A stretch of 64,000 bases of DNA from Mumia sp. ZJ1417 (GTDB lineage: Bacteria > Actinomycetota > Actinomycetes > Propionibacteriales > Nocardioidaceae), in the NCBI RefSeq assembly GCF_014127285.1, contig NZ_CP059901.1:558001-622000 (forward strand), written 5' to 3'. The notes beneath the pieces were generated by a model. It ran no database searches, was not told the DNA's origin, and saw only the letters and a list, made by a program, of their open reading frames with translations. Position numbers and translations under genes: made by a program. This document shows, one piece after another, positions 43,713 to 53,108 of the stretch. Each line of letters starts with the position of its first letter. Within the stretch, counting starts at the first letter, position 1.

Positions 43713-44963
43713 TCACCAGGTGTGGCCGGGGAGCGACGGGAGGGGCTTGCTCGTACGGATGACGTACGCGACACCGCCGCTGCCGCGCAGCCACGCGCGC
43801 TCGAGCTGGTCGCGCCGGTACACCCGCCGCACCGTCGACGCCTTCGACGCGGCGGGATCGTTGACGATCACGGCGCCGCTCGCGGTGAAGCCCCGGATCA
43901 CGACCAGGTGCCCCGCCGTCGAGCGGATCGGAGCTCCGGACAGCGCGTCGCGGCCGAAGCGGATCGAGACGACGAGCGGGATCCCGGCTTTCACGAACGC
44001 CTCGGCGTCGCGCAGCGAAGTGAGCCGGGTGACGAAGGCGTCGGTGCCCCGCGTCCCCGCGTACGCGGTGTTGAACGACCAGTTGCCGGCGCCACGGTAG
44101 CGGTGGTCGTACGTGCTGCGGGCGCCGTGCACGACGAAGCGCTGCTTGACGCCCTTGCGGACCCACGCGTACTGGGCCTTCGTCGGGCCCTTGCCGAGGC
44201 TGCGCAGGACCATCGTCGTCGCGGTCGGGGAGCACCAGGCCGCGCCTCCGCCGCCGTACTGGCGGTACTGGCCGCGGTGCAGCATCTGCGAGTAGCGGCG
44301 CACCGGCAGCTCCACCGTGCGTGTCATCGTGGTCGCAGAGGTGGGACGGCTCGCCTTCGCCGAGGCCGACGCGACGGCGCCGACAGATGTCACCCGGGGC
44401 TTGGTGGCTGTGCCCCGAGGGCGCAGCAGCGTCACCCGTACCTGCCACGAGGCGATGCGGTGCCCGCTGTTCGCACGCACGGCGTCGGTCACGACCCGCG
44501 CCACGTCGTCGCTCTGCGCGGGGCCCGACCGGCGCTTGTGCGTCGTGTCGCGCTCGGCCCAGCGGGCGACGGTGTCCCAGCTGCCCGTACGGCCGGCGGT
44601 TGTCCGGACGCGGACGGAGACCGTGACCGCCGAGCGCGCGGGTGTACGGGCGTTCCACGACGGGATCAGCTCGTCGGCCGCGAAGCCGGTCGAGGCCCAC
44701 GGCGACGTCCAGCGCGCCGTCTCGTACGTCCGGCCGCCGAGACGCTTGGTGCCGGTGGCGCGGCCGAAGCGGATCGTGCCGCCGCTCACCGTCGTCCCCG
44801 CCTCCGCACCCCTCTGGAGCTGTGCGGTCGACGACCAGCGGACCGACGACGCCTGCGCGGTGGCTGCGTGCGCAGGGGCGGTCAGCGACGCTCCCACGAC
44901 CGCACCGCATCCGCACAGCAGAACCAGGCTCTTTCGGACGATTCCCCCCATTGGCTCCAGCAT
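43713..44963 (-). CDS. Secreted C39-like cysteine peptidase
   Basis: Exported protein of 416 residues. Signal peptide at 1-33 ([23 protein letters not shown]). The C-terminal third is a papain-like Peptidase_C39_2 domain: [20 protein letters not shown] (catalytic Cys), [22 protein letters not shown] (His, Asp). Residues about 40-200 form a beta-rich domain with R-W-T-S-P and [12 protein letters not shown], typical of the companion domain in actinobacterial members. Start ATG 44963; ATG 44951 is an alternative with GGAG close by. Only 22 bases from ispF, so they may be co-transcribed. Confidence 0.87.
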   Translation of the reverse strand: MLEPMGGIVRKSLVLLCGCGAVVGASLTAPAHAATAQASSVRWSSTAQLQRGAEAGTTVSGGTIRFGRATGTKRLGGRTYETARWTSPWASTGFAADELIPSWNARTPARSAVTVSVRVRTTAGRTGSWDTVARWAERDTTHKRRSGPAQSDDVARVVTDAVRANSGHRIASWQVRVTLLRPRGTATKPRVTSVGAVASASAKASRPTSATTMTRTVELPVRRYSQMLHRGQYRQYGGGGAAWCSPTATTMVLRSLGKGPTKAQYAWVRKGVKQRFVVHGARSTYDHRYRGAGNWSFNTAYAGTRGTDAFVTRLTSLRDAEAFVKAGIPLVVSIRFGRDALSGAPIRSTAGHLVVIRGFTASGAVIVNDPAASKASTVRRVYRRDQLERAWLRGSGGVAYVIRTSKPLPSLPGHTW

Positions 44964-45009
44964 CCGTCGATGCTAAGGCGGATCAGGCGCAGCCACTACT
45001 CTGGTCATC

Positions 45010-46455
45010 GTGACCGTGCGCCTCTACGACTCTGTGACGATGCAGACTCAGCCCTTCGTGCCCCTCGTCGACGGACGGGTGGGCATCTATCACTGTGGGC
45101 TCACCGTCCAGGGCCCGCCCCACCTCGGCCACATCCGCAAGGAGGTGGTCTTCGACGTGCTGCGGCGATGGCTGACGCACGAGGGCTACGAGGTGACGCT
45201 GGTCGCCAACGTCACCGACATCGAGGACAAGATCCTCGCGAAGGGCGTCGAGCAGGACCGCCCGTGGTGGGCCGTGGCGTACGAGAACGAACGCGCGCTG
45301 CACCAGGCGTACGACGTGCTCGGCTGCCTGCCGCCGACGTACGAGCCGCGGGCCACCGGCCACGTCCCCGAGATCCTCGAGCTCGTCGAGACGCTGATCG
45401 ACCGCGGGCACGCCTACGTTGCCCCCGACGGCTCCGGCGACGTCTACTTCGACGTGCGGGCGTGGCCCGACTATGGCGAGCTGTCGCACCAGAAGATCGA
45501 CGACATGCGCGACGCCGAGGACGCCGACCCGCGCGGCAAGCGCGACCCGCGCGACTTCGCCCTCTGGAAGGGGCACAAGGAGGGCGAGCCCGAGACGGCG
45601 TCGTGGCCCTCCCCGTGGGGTCGCGGCCGCCCCGGCTGGCACATCGAGTGCTCGGCGATGGCCACGAAGTACCTCGGCTCCGAGTTCGACATCCACGGCG
45701 GCGGCATCGACCTGCGCTTCCCGCACCACGAGAACGAGCTCGCGCAGGCGCGTGCGGCGGGCATGCCGTTCGCCCGGTCGTGGATGCACAACCAGCTCGT
45801 CCGCATCGGCGGAGAGAAGATGAGCAAGTCCGTCGGCAACTCGCTTCTGGTGAGCGAGGTCGTCAAGCGGTTCCGTCCCGTCGACGTGCGCTACTACCTG
45901 GTCGCGGCGCACTATCGCTCGGTCATCGACTACTCCGAGGAGGCGATGACCGACGCCGCGACGACGTACCAGCGGATCGAGGGCTTCGTCCGCCGCGCGA
46001 CCGAGGTGACCGGTGCCACCACCGACCTCGCCGCGCTCGGTGGGGCGGTGACGCCGGGCTTCGCGGCGGCGATGGACGACGACCTCTCGATCCCGACGGC
46101 GCTCGCGCAGGTGCAGGAGCTCGTGCGCGACGGCAACAAGCAGCTTGCGGCCGGCGAGGAGCAGAAGTACGCCCTGGTGAGTACGCTCTCGGCCGTACGG
46201 CGCATGCTTGACGTGCTGGGGCTCGATCCGTACGCGCCCCAGTGGGCGAGTGCCGGTGAGGGCAGATCGGCCGAGCGGACCGCGCTCGGCACGCTCGTCG
46301 ATGCGCTGCTGGAGCAGCGCACCCAGGCACGAGCAGACAAGGACTTCGCGACCGCGGACCGGGTGCGTGACCAGCTCAAGGCAGCCGGCGTCGAGGTCGA
46401 AGACACACCCGCAGGACCACGCTGGTCCGTCGGGGCAGAGAGGCAGGAGAGCTGA
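45010..46455 (+). CDS. cysS: Cysteinyl-tRNA synthetase
   Basis: Class I aminoacyl-tRNA synthetase of 481 residues. [19 protein letters not shown] carries the zinc Cys and the HIGH-like [41 protein letters not shown] has the zinc site and [14 protein letters not shown] the KMSKS loop (Lys about 270). C-terminal DALR and tRNA-binding helices follow. GTG 45010. Its stop shares a base with the rlmB start, as in the Rv3580c-Rv3579c pair. Confidence 0.95.
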   Translation: MTVRLYDSVTMQTQPFVPLVDGRVGIYHCGLTVQGPPHLGHIRKEVVFDVLRRWLTHEGYEVTLVANVTDIEDKILAKGVEQDRPWWAVAYENERALHQAYDVLGCLPPTYEPRATGHVPEILELVETLIDRGHAYVAPDGSGDVYFDVRAWPDYGELSHQKIDDMRDAEDADPRGKRDPRDFALWKGHKEGEPETASWPSPWGRGRPGWHIECSAMATKYLGSEFDIHGGGIDLRFPHHENELAQARAAGMPFARSWMHNQLVRIGGEKMSKSVGNSLLVSEVVKRFRPVDVRYYLVAAHYRSVIDYSEEAMTDAATTYQRIEGFVRRATEVTGATTDLAALGGAVTPGFAAAMDDDLSIPTALAQVQELVRDGNKQLAAGEEQKYALVSTLSAVRRMLDVLGLDPYAPQWASAGEGRSAERTALGTLVDALLEQRTQARADKDFATADRVRDQLKAAGVEVEDTPAGPRWSVGAERQES

Positions 46456-47399
46456 TGGCCGGCAACAGCCAGCGCCGCGGCGCGATCAACAAGAGCAGGA
46501 AGGGTCCCGCCGTCGGTACGGGGGGCCACCGCAAGCGCGGGCTCGAGGGCAAGGGACCGACGCCCAAGGCGGCGGAGCGCCCGAACCACAAGAAGTACAA
46601 GATGGCGAAGGCGGCCGAGAAGCGCCGTCCGCAGGCGCCGCGCAAGCGCGGCGACGAGGCGGAGTGGGCGGCAGGACGCAACTCGGTCCTCGAGCTGCTG
46701 CGCGCCGACGTCCCGGTGGCGACGCTCTACATCGCCGAAGGCATCGACCGCGACGACCGGGTCAGCGAGATCCTGTCGATCGCCGTCGACCGCAGGCTGT
46801 CGATCCTCGAGGCGACGAAGGCCGAGCTCGACCGGTTCACCGACCGTGCGGTCCACCAGGGCGTCGCGGCCAAGCTGCCGCCGTACGAGTACGCCGATCC
46901 TGACGACCTGCTCACGGCGGCCCGTGAGGCCGACGAGATCCCGCTGATCGTCGTCGTCGACAGCATCACCGACCCACGCAACCTCGGTGCGATCATCCGC
47001 AGCGCGTCCGGCTTCGGTGCGCACGGCGTCGTGATCCCCGAGCGGCGCGCGGCGGGCATGACGGCGTCGGCGTGGAAGACCTCGGCAGGCGCCGCAGCGC
47101 GAGTCCCGGTCGCGCGGGTGACGAACCTGACCCGCCAGCTCAAGGCGTACGCAGAAGAGGGCCTGATGATCGCGGGCCTGGCCGCTGACGGCGAGATCTC
47201 GCTGCCTGACCTCGACCTCGCGGACGGGCCACTGGTCCTGGTCGTCGGGAGCGAGGGCAAGGGTCTGTCGCGGCTGGTCGCCGAGACGTGCGACGTGCTC
47301 GTGTCGATCCCGATGGCCTCGTCGCTCGAGTCGCTCAACGCGGGCGTCGCGACCGGCATCGCCCTCTACGCGATCGATCAGCGGCGCGCTCAGGTCTAA
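46455..47399 (+). CDS. rlmB: 23S rRNA 2'-O-ribose methyltransferase, RlmB/TrmH family
   Basis: SPOUT methyltransferase of 314 residues modifying a guanosine in 23S rRNA. A basic, unfolded N-terminus of about 70 residues (KSRKGPAVGTGGHRKRG and similar) precedes the substrate-binding domain (EWAAGRNSVLELLRA) and the knot: VVDSITDPRNLGAIIRSASGFG, TMTASAWKTSAGAA-like, LVVGSEGKGLSRLV and IPMASSLESLNAGVATGIALY. Coupled to cysS by TGATG overlap. Equivalent of Rv3579c. Confidence 0.94.
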   Translation: MAGNSQRRGAINKSRKGPAVGTGGHRKRGLEGKGPTPKAAERPNHKKYKMAKAAEKRRPQAPRKRGDEAEWAAGRNSVLELLRADVPVATLYIAEGIDRDDRVSEILSIAVDRRLSILEATKAELDRFTDRAVHQGVAAKLPPYEYADPDDLLTAAREADEIPLIVVVDSITDPRNLGAIIRSASGFGAHGVVIPERRAAGMTASAWKTSAGAAARVPVARVTNLTRQLKAYAEEGLMIAGLAADGEISLPDLDLADGPLVLVVGSEGKGLSRLVAETCDVLVSIPMASSLESLNAGVATGIALYAIDQRRAQV

Positions 47400-47475
47400 A
47401 AGGCGGTGGACAGAGGTTTAAAACCCGGACAGCGGTCGTGAGCTGGGCGACTCGGCGGACCCGTACGGTGGCGGG

Positions 47476-50016
47476 ATGACTGCTGAGCTGACCCTGGGTG
47501 CAGAAGAAGAGCTGCATCTCATCGACCGCGAGAGGCGCACGCTTTCGGCGTCGGCGCCACAGCTGCTGTCCCGGCTTCCAAGTGAGAGCTTCTCGGCCGA
47601 GCTGCAACGGACGACGATCGAGACCAACACCCCCGTCGTCACCGGTCTCGGCGCGCTCCGCGAGGAGCTCGTCAGTCTGCGTAAGCAGCTGATCGCGGTC
47701 GCTGATCCTGAAGGCATCGGGATCGCTGCCGTCGGCACGGCGCCGTCGTCGTACGACGAGGACTTCGAGCTCACCGCCAGCGGCCGGTTCGGTCGGATGC
47801 AGCAGCAGTACCGGCTCCTCGTCGACGAGCAGCTCATCTGCGGGACGCAGATCCACGTCGGCGTCTCCGACCGCGACCTGGCCGTCGACATCGCGCAGCG
47901 GATCGGCCGCGACCTCCCGATCCTGCTCGCGCTCTCGGCGAGCTCGCCGTACTGGAACGGTCAGGACACCGGCTATGCGAGCATCCGGACGATCCTCTGG
48001 CAGCGCTGGCCGACCACCGGAGTGCTCCCACCGCTCGGATCGGCGAAGGAGTACGACGCGCTCATCGAGAGTCTCGTCCAGAGCGGCGTGATCGCCGACG
48101 CGAAGATGGCGTACTTCGACGTGCGTCCGTCCTCCCACGTGCCGACGCTCGAGCTGCGCGTGAGCGACGCGTGCCCCGTCGTGGACGACGCGATCCTCGT
48201 CGCGGGGCTCTTCCGGGCGATGGTGCGGTCCGCCGAGCTCGACATCGAGCGTGGTGTGCCGTACGTCCCGGTCGCCGCGCCTCTCCAGCGCGCCGCCACC
48301 TGGCAGGCCGCGCGGGCGGGCCTCTCCGGGACCCTTCTCGACCCGACCACGCATGCCGAGCGAGTCCCCGCCCCCGGCGTGGTGCGATCGCTGATCGAAC
48401 GCCTGCGACCGGCACTCGAGGAGCTCGGCGACTACGAGGAGGTGGCCGAGCTCGCCGCCAGGACGCTCGTGCAGGGGACCTCTGCGGACCGGCAGCGTGC
48501 CGCGTACGCCGAGAGCGGCTCGCTCGACGACGTGATGGACCAGGTCGTCGCCGAGACACAGGGTCCGCCGTCCGGTCTGCCGGCGGACGTTCCTGCGCTG
48601 GGGGCGTATCCCGCACGGGCCGGTGACGAGGCGATCGGACTCGGGTCGCGACCCCGCCCCGTCTACAGCGACGTCATCTCCTACGTCCGCGAGCGGAGCC
48701 GCGACGATCTCGAGAAGCTCCAGGACCAGCGCGACGCGTGGTCCGACGACGAGGGTCTCACGGTCGTCCTGAACGGTGAGACCAATCGGTTCGACGTCGA
48801 CCTCGTCCCGCGCATCGTCATCGCGCACGAGTGGGCGATGCTGCGCGACGGGCTCGAGCAGCGCGCCCGGGCGCTGGAGATGTTCCTCCAGGACATCTAC
48901 GGCGCAGGTCGCGTGATCGCTGACGGCGTCGTCTCGGAGTCGGACCTCGTCGCCTGCCCGGGGTGGCGTGACGACGCCCGGCGGCTGCCGAAGTCGGTGG
49001 TGCGGGCGCCGATCATGGGCTTCGACCTCGTACGTGACGAGCGAGGCGAGTGGCGGGTCCTCGAGGACAACCTTCGCAACCCGAGCGGCCTGGCGTACGC
49101 CGCGGCTGCACGCGAGATGCTCGACGCGGTGGTCCCGGACATGCCACGACCGGCCGGGCTCGTCGACCCGCACGCGTCCCTGCCGGTGGTCGGCCAGACG
49201 CTGCGGGCCTGCGTCGAGCGCGCGGGCGTTGGTGTGGGCGACGAAGGAGCGCTCGTGCTGCTCGCGACCGGACCGTCGAGCGTCGCCTGGTATGAGCACC
49301 AGCGGCTCGCCAAGGAGAGCGGCCTCGAGCTGGCGACGAGCGAGGACCTGGTCGTACGCGACGGCCGGGTGCGGCTCGTCGACGGTGACCGGGCGGTGGA
49401 CGGGATCTACGTCCGTCTGGACGACGAGATCGGCGCGCTGCAGACCGAGGACGGACGTGCGCTGGGCGAGGAGATCGTCGACGTGGCGGCGGCCGGGGCC
49501 GTCGTGCTCGCCAACGCCCCGGGCAACGGCGTGGCCGACGACAAGGCGACGTACCGCCTGGTTCCCGAGCTCATCGGCTACTACCTCGGCGAGCGGCCGC
49601 TGATCGAGTCGGTGCCGACCTACCGCACCGACGACGAGGACGAGCGGCGCATCGTGCTGGAGCGGGTCGGAGAGCTGGTCACCAAGCCGGTCGACGGCTA
49701 CGGCGGCAACGGCGTGCTCGTCGGTCCGCTCGCGTCCGAGGGCGAGATCGCGCGGCGACGGATGGAGATCGCCGGGAGCCAGGAGGGCTGGGTCGCCCAG
49801 GAGACGGTCTCGCTGAGCTCTCACCCGACCCTCGACCACGGGCGGCTCGAGCCGCGTCACGTCGACCTCCGCGTGTTCGTGCACGTGACCGGCACGGAGC
49901 CGGGTCAGGTCCAGGCGATCCCGGTCGGGCTGACCCGAGTCGCCGGCCCGCGGAGCCTCATCGTCAACAGCTCGCAGGGTGGCGGCGCGAAGGACACCTG
50001 GATCCTTCAGGACTGA
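47476..50016 (+). CDS. Carboxylate-amine ligase (YbdK/GCS2) fused to circularly permuted type-2 ATP-grasp
   Basis: Two-domain ligase of 846 residues. Residues 1-365 are a GCS2/YbdK-type domain: LTLGAEEELHLIDRERRTL, ELQRTTIETNTPVVTGL, ICGTQIHVGVSDRDLAVDIAQRIGRDLPILLALSASSPYWNGQDTGYAS, and VPTLELRVSDACPVVDDAI. From about 395 a circularly permuted ATP-grasp domain starts (PRIVIAHEWAMLRDGLEQRARALEMFLQDIYG, GWRVLEDNLRNPSGLAYAAAAREML, VTKPVDGYGGNGVLVGP, HVDLRVFVHVTG, INSSQGGGAKDTWILQD-like end). The family forms amide bonds with ATP; substrates unknown. ATG 47476. Stand-alone here, with no alpha-E or transglutaminase partner. Confidence 0.87.
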   Translation: MTAELTLGAEEELHLIDRERRTLSASAPQLLSRLPSESFSAELQRTTIETNTPVVTGLGALREELVSLRKQLIAVADPEGIGIAAVGTAPSSYDEDFELTASGRFGRMQQQYRLLVDEQLICGTQIHVGVSDRDLAVDIAQRIGRDLPILLALSASSPYWNGQDTGYASIRTILWQRWPTTGVLPPLGSAKEYDALIESLVQSGVIADAKMAYFDVRPSSHVPTLELRVSDACPVVDDAILVAGLFRAMVRSAELDIERGVPYVPVAAPLQRAATWQAARAGLSGTLLDPTTHAERVPAPGVVRSLIERLRPALEELGDYEEVAELAARTLVQGTSADRQRAAYAESGSLDDVMDQVVAETQGPPSGLPADVPALGAYPARAGDEAIGLGSRPRPVYSDVISYVRERSRDDLEKLQDQRDAWSDDEGLTVVLNGETNRFDVDLVPRIVIAHEWAMLRDGLEQRARALEMFLQDIYGAGRVIADGVVSESDLVACPGWRDDARRLPKSVVRAPIMGFDLVRDERGEWRVLEDNLRNPSGLAYAAAAREMLDAVVPDMPRPAGLVDPHASLPVVGQTLRACVERAGVGVGDEGALVLLATGPSSVAWYEHQRLAKESGLELATSEDLVVRDGRVRLVDGDRAVDGIYVRLDDEIGALQTEDGRALGEEIVDVAAAGAVVLANAPGNGVADDKATYRLVPELIGYYLGERPLIESVPTYRTDDEDERRIVLERVGELVTKPVDGYGGNGVLVGPLASEGEIARRRMEIAGSQEGWVAQETVSLSSHPTLDHGRLEPRHVDLRVFVHVTGTEPGQVQAIPVGLTRVAGPRSLIVNSSQGGGAKDTWILQD

Positions 50017-50055
50017 CGGCGCCCTCCGCTGCGCGACGTGCAGCGGCCGAGCCCT

Positions 50056-50093
50056 CCGTACGAACCCCGTCAGACCTGACGGGGTTCGTACGG
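50056..50093. terminator. Perfect 18-bp stem hairpin
   Basis: Arms 50056-50073 and 50076-50093 (core GAACCCCGTCAG) are exact complements with a two-base spacer, 39 bases past the ligase stop and before the 3' end of the membrane gene on the other strand. Probably a bidirectional terminator; no T run. Confidence 0.78.
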
Positions 50094-50184
50094 GAACGTG
50101 CGGAGCGTGATCAGGAAGGCCGTACGGACGAGCCATCCCGCATCGCCCGAGGGTCGCGACAGGACCAGAGTCGGCACGGCTGCG

Positions 50185-50730
50185 TCAGGTGCGACGGCGG
50201 CGAGCGGAGGCGATCGCGGTGCCGAGCAGCAGTGCGGCGATCGTCGGGTAGAGCAGGAAGCCGTAGAACGGGGCGTTGATGACGGCCTGGGCGTACAGGC
50301 TGTCGCGGAGCTCGCTGCCGATCCGCAGGACCTCGTCGCGGGCGAGGACGATCGCGAGCGTCGGCGCGACCCCGTACAGCAGACCGGCGAGGGCGGGGCC
50401 GATCCACGACAGGCGTCCAGCGGCCGCGACGACGAGAAGCAGAGCGGCCCCGGCGGCGACAACGGCGAACGGCCAGAGCGCGCTGTCGGCGCCACTGAAG
50501 CGCAGGACGTCGTACCAGTAGCGGGCCAACCCCCAGTCGAACAGGACCAGCGCGACCGGCGGCAGCAGCAGGCCGATCAGCAGGCTGCCGAAGTGGCGGC
50601 CGATCGACGAGCCGCCAGAGCTCGGGGAGGGGGTGTAGGGCGAATAGGTGGGCTCGTACGGCTTCGCGATGTCGGTCGTCGGAGACGAGTCATGGCGGGT
50701 CGGTGCGGGGGGATCGACCTGTTGAGTCAT
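50185..50730 (-). CDS. Hypothetical four-helix membrane protein
   Basis: Protein of 181 residues that I do not recognise. N-terminal 45 residues are Pro/Ser/Tyr-rich and polar (PYEPTYSPYTPSPSS), probably cytosolic; four hydrophobic segments follow at about 49-67, 84-105, 109-127 and 155-174. The tail ends ASARRRRT. The polar Pro-rich start plus helices recalls small actinobacterial integral proteins of cell-wall neighbourhoods, without stronger evidence. Divergent from an ABC transporter gene with 53 bases between. Confidence 0.7.
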   Translation of the reverse strand: MTQQVDPPAPTRHDSSPTTDIAKPYEPTYSPYTPSPSSGGSSIGRHFGSLLIGLLLPPVALVLFDWGLARYWYDVLRFSGADSALWPFAVVAAGAALLLVVAAAGRLSWIGPALAGLLYGVAPTLAIVLARDEVLRIGSELRDSLYAQAVINAPFYGFLLYPTIAALLLGTAIASARRRRT

Positions 50731-50783
50731 GCGCGAAAGGCTAGTGGCCGGCAGGTGCAGCCCGTTCGATAGCGTGGGCCGGG

Positions 50784-51707
50784 ATGATCTCCGTTGAAAG
50801 CCTCACCAAGACCTTCGGCACCGTGCAGGCCGTCGACGACCTCAGCTTCGAGGTACGTCCCGGCGTCGTCACCGGATTCCTCGGCCCCAACGGGGCAGGG
50901 AAGACGACGACCCTGCGGATGCTCCTCGGACTCGTCTCGCCGACTTCGGGGCGGGCCACGATCGGCGGGAAGGAGTACGGGGAGATCCCGCAGCCGGGGC
51001 GGGTCGTCGGTGCCGCGCTCGAAGCCGCGAGCTTCCACCCCGGCCGCACCGCGTTCGACCACCTGCGCGTGTTCGCTCCGCAGGTCGGTGTCTCCGACCA
51101 GCGGTGCCGTGAGCTCCTCGACATGGTCGGGCTCTCCGACTCGGCCAAGCGGCGCGTCGGCGGGTTCTCGCTCGGCATGCGCCAGCGCCTCGCCCTCGCG
51201 ACGACGCTGCTCGGTGACCCGTCGGTGCTCATCCTCGACGAGCCCGCTAACGGCCTCGATCCAGGCGGGATCCGCTGGCTGCGCGAGCTGCTGCGCTTCT
51301 TCGCCGGCCAGGGCCGTACCGTCCTCGTCTCGAGCCACGTGCTCTCCGAGGTCCAGCAGACCGTCGACGACGTGGTGATCATCGCGCGCGGCCAGCTCGT
51401 GCACGCCTCGCCTCTCGCCGACCTCGCCGCGCGCGCCGAGCGCCACGTGGAGGTCGTCTCGCCGACCGCCGACGCGTTGAAGGCGGTGCTGGACGCCCAG
51501 GGCTGGACGTACGCCCCGGCCTCGGAGAACGGCGTACGAGGGTTCAAGGTGTCCGACGTCGCCGCAGCCCACGTGGGGGCGGCGGCGTTCGCGGCGGGCG
51601 TCGAGCTGCACGCGCTGACGCAGCAGGAGGTCGAGCTCGAGGACGTCTTCCTGCAACTGACCGGCCAGACCGACGACGCCCCTGCGGCGCAGGGGGTGGC
51701 GGCATGA
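50784..51707 (+). CDS. ABC transporter ATP-binding protein (export type)
   Basis: ATPase of 307 residues: GFLGPNGAGKTTTLRMLLGL (Walker A), GGFSLGMRQRLALATTLLGDP (signature LGMRQ), SVLILDEPANGLDPGGIRWLREL (Walker B with D-loop) and VSSHVLSEVQ (H-loop). The C-terminal 90 residues (LVHASPLADLAARAERHVEV) are the usual extension of BcrA/DrrA-like subunits. Drug, peptide or lipid export is the family role. Stop overlaps the permease start by four bases (ATGA). Confidence 0.92.
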   Translation: MISVESLTKTFGTVQAVDDLSFEVRPGVVTGFLGPNGAGKTTTLRMLLGLVSPTSGRATIGGKEYGEIPQPGRVVGAALEAASFHPGRTAFDHLRVFAPQVGVSDQRCRELLDMVGLSDSAKRRVGGFSLGMRQRLALATTLLGDPSVLILDEPANGLDPGGIRWLRELLRFFAGQGRTVLVSSHVLSEVQQTVDDVVIIARGQLVHASPLADLAARAERHVEVVSPTADALKAVLDAQGWTYAPASENGVRGFKVSDVAAAHVGAAAFAAGVELHALTQQEVELEDVFLQLTGQTDDAPAAQGVAA

Positions 51708-52501
51708 AGGCGGCACTGACCTCGGAGTACCGCAAGTGGGTCTCGACCCGCATGTGGTGGATCCTGCTGCTCGTCATGGCGGTCTATATGGCGTTCCTCG
51801 CCGTCGTCATGGCGTTCTCGGTCACGCTCGAGCCGGTCGACGGCTCCGGCGCGACGGCGATCGGTGGCGTCGATGCAGCGCTGACCGTCTACACGCTCGG
51901 CAACGGCCTCGGCTACGTCTTCCCACTGCTGGCCGGCGCGATGTCGATGACGGCGGAGTTCCGCTACCAGACGATCACCCCGTCGCTGCTCGCCGATCCG
52001 CGCCGCAGCGTGTTCCTCAGCGCCAAGCTCGTCTCAGCCGCGCTGATCGGCCTGGCGTTCGGCCTCGTCGGGACGCTCTCGAGTGTCGTGGCGGGAGCAC
52101 CGATCCTCGCCTGGCGCGGTGAGGGCGCGTTCCTCGACACCGGCGATGTGCTCGTGCCGGTGGTCCTGTCAGTCGTGGCGCTCGCGATCTGGGCGTTCGT
52201 CGGCGTCGGCGTCGGCACGCTCATCACGAACCAGGTGGCGGCGATCGTCGTCGTGCTGGCGTTCACGCAGTTCGTCGAACCGATCGTCCGGCTCGGCATG
52301 AGCAGCGTCGACATGCTGGAGGGCGCCGCGAGGTTCCTCCCTGGCGCCGCGTCGGAGGCGCTCGTGGGGGCGAGCACGTACGCGTCGCTCGGGATGACCG
52401 ACCTTCTCGGTCGCCCGGCGGGTGCGCTCGTGTTCCTCGGGTACGGCCTGCTGCTCGCCGTGATCGGGCGATTCACGACGCTGCGCCGCGACATCACCTG
52501 A
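51704..52501 (+). CDS. ABC transporter permease (ABC-2 type)
   Basis: Membrane subunit of 265 residues with six hydrophobic spans. LTSEYRKWVSTRMWWILLLVMAVYMAF at the N-terminus, GYVFPLLAGAMSMTAEFRYQTITPSLLADPRRSVFLSAKLV, and later spans ending at GALVFLGYGLLLAVIG. The T-A-E-F-R-Y-Q-T-I-T-P motif is typical of ABC-2 permeases next to BcrA-type ATPases. Partner of the ATPase just upstream. Confidence 0.88.
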   Translation: MKAALTSEYRKWVSTRMWWILLLVMAVYMAFLAVVMAFSVTLEPVDGSGATAIGGVDAALTVYTLGNGLGYVFPLLAGAMSMTAEFRYQTITPSLLADPRRSVFLSAKLVSAALIGLAFGLVGTLSSVVAGAPILAWRGEGAFLDTGDVLVPVVLSVVALAIWAFVGVGVGTLITNQVAAIVVVLAFTQFVEPIVRLGMSSVDMLEGAARFLPGAASEALVGASTYASLGMTDLLGRPAGALVFLGYGLLLAVIGRFTTLRRDIT

Positions 52502-52603
52502 TCGCTCCCCGGGTCTGGGGACGGGAGGTCGTACCGTCGGGAATGAGCGCTGGTCCACCGTCGTTGTGGGCGGTGTATCCAGCCACCGAGGAGGTGCGCC
52601 CGC

Positions 52604-53023
52604 ATGACCGAGGACTTCCGTCCCCTGATCCTCAAGCCGATCTTCAATGCCGCGATGATCTCCGAGATGTCGCTGTACGACCGTTTCCGGCGCGCAGAGG
52701 AGATGGTGGCGAACCGGCACCCCCGCGACGCCATCCAGATGCTCGTCGGTGTCGTCGAGGAGGAGCCGAACCACGCCGCTGCCTGGGAGCTCCTGGGCCG
52801 CGCTTACTTCGCCGCTGCCCTCCTTGAGCCGGCCGAGAACGCCTTCCGGCGTCTGATCGAGCTCGAGCCGACGAGCGGCTGGGCTCACGTGGCGCTCGGG
52901 CTGACGCTGGACCGCCAGTCGCGGCACCGCGAGGGCGCGGTCTTCCACCGGATGGCAGCGGTCCTCGACCCTGACCAGGACCGGCGACCGCGGCTCGTCC
53001 CGGCGCAGGAGCCGCAGGGCTGA
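52604..53023 (+). CDS. Tetratricopeptide repeat protein
   Basis: Small soluble protein of 139 residues with two to three TPR units (RFRRAEEMVANRHPRDAIQMLVGVVEEEPNHAAAWELLGRAYFAAALLEPAENAFRRLIELEPTSGWAHVALGLTLDRQSR). TPRs bind partner proteins; none can be named. ATG 52604 has GAGGAGG with a suitable spacing (from the preceding GAGGTG). It lies 102 bases after the permease gene and is probably a separate unit. Confidence 0.85.
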   Translation: MTEDFRPLILKPIFNAAMISEMSLYDRFRRAEEMVANRHPRDAIQMLVGVVEEEPNHAAAWELLGRAYFAAALLEPAENAFRRLIELEPTSGWAHVALGLTLDRQSRHREGAVFHRMAAVLDPDQDRRPRLVPAQEPQG

Positions 53024-53032
53024 GCTGGCGCT

Positions 53033-53108
53033 CTCGTCCCCGATTTGGGCACTAGGCCACTGAATCCGATCCGCGATTCGGTGGCCTAGTGCCCGAATCG
53101 GGGACGAG
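53033..53108. repeat. 60-bp hairpin element, copy 2, with extended stem
   Basis: Arms 53033-53066 and 53075-53108 (34 bases each) pair with only two G-T positions around an eight-base loop. The element proper, 53041-53100, starts CGATTTG, ends CGAATCG, has CAC at 53058-53060 and GCGATTCGGTGG at 53073-53084, matching copy 1 at 37800 in length and layout but not in stem sequence. It contains the stop codon and last codons of the regulator on the minus strand. Confidence 0.65.

Noticed and set aside
43500-46211. 903-codon plus-strand open frame
   Set aside because: It crosses the C39 peptidase on the other strand and cysS in another frame; the translation is Arg/Ala/Gly-rich with no domain.
47335-50136. 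933-codon minus-strand open frame
   Set aside because: Antisense to the two-domain ligase, whose plus-strand product shows both enzyme families.
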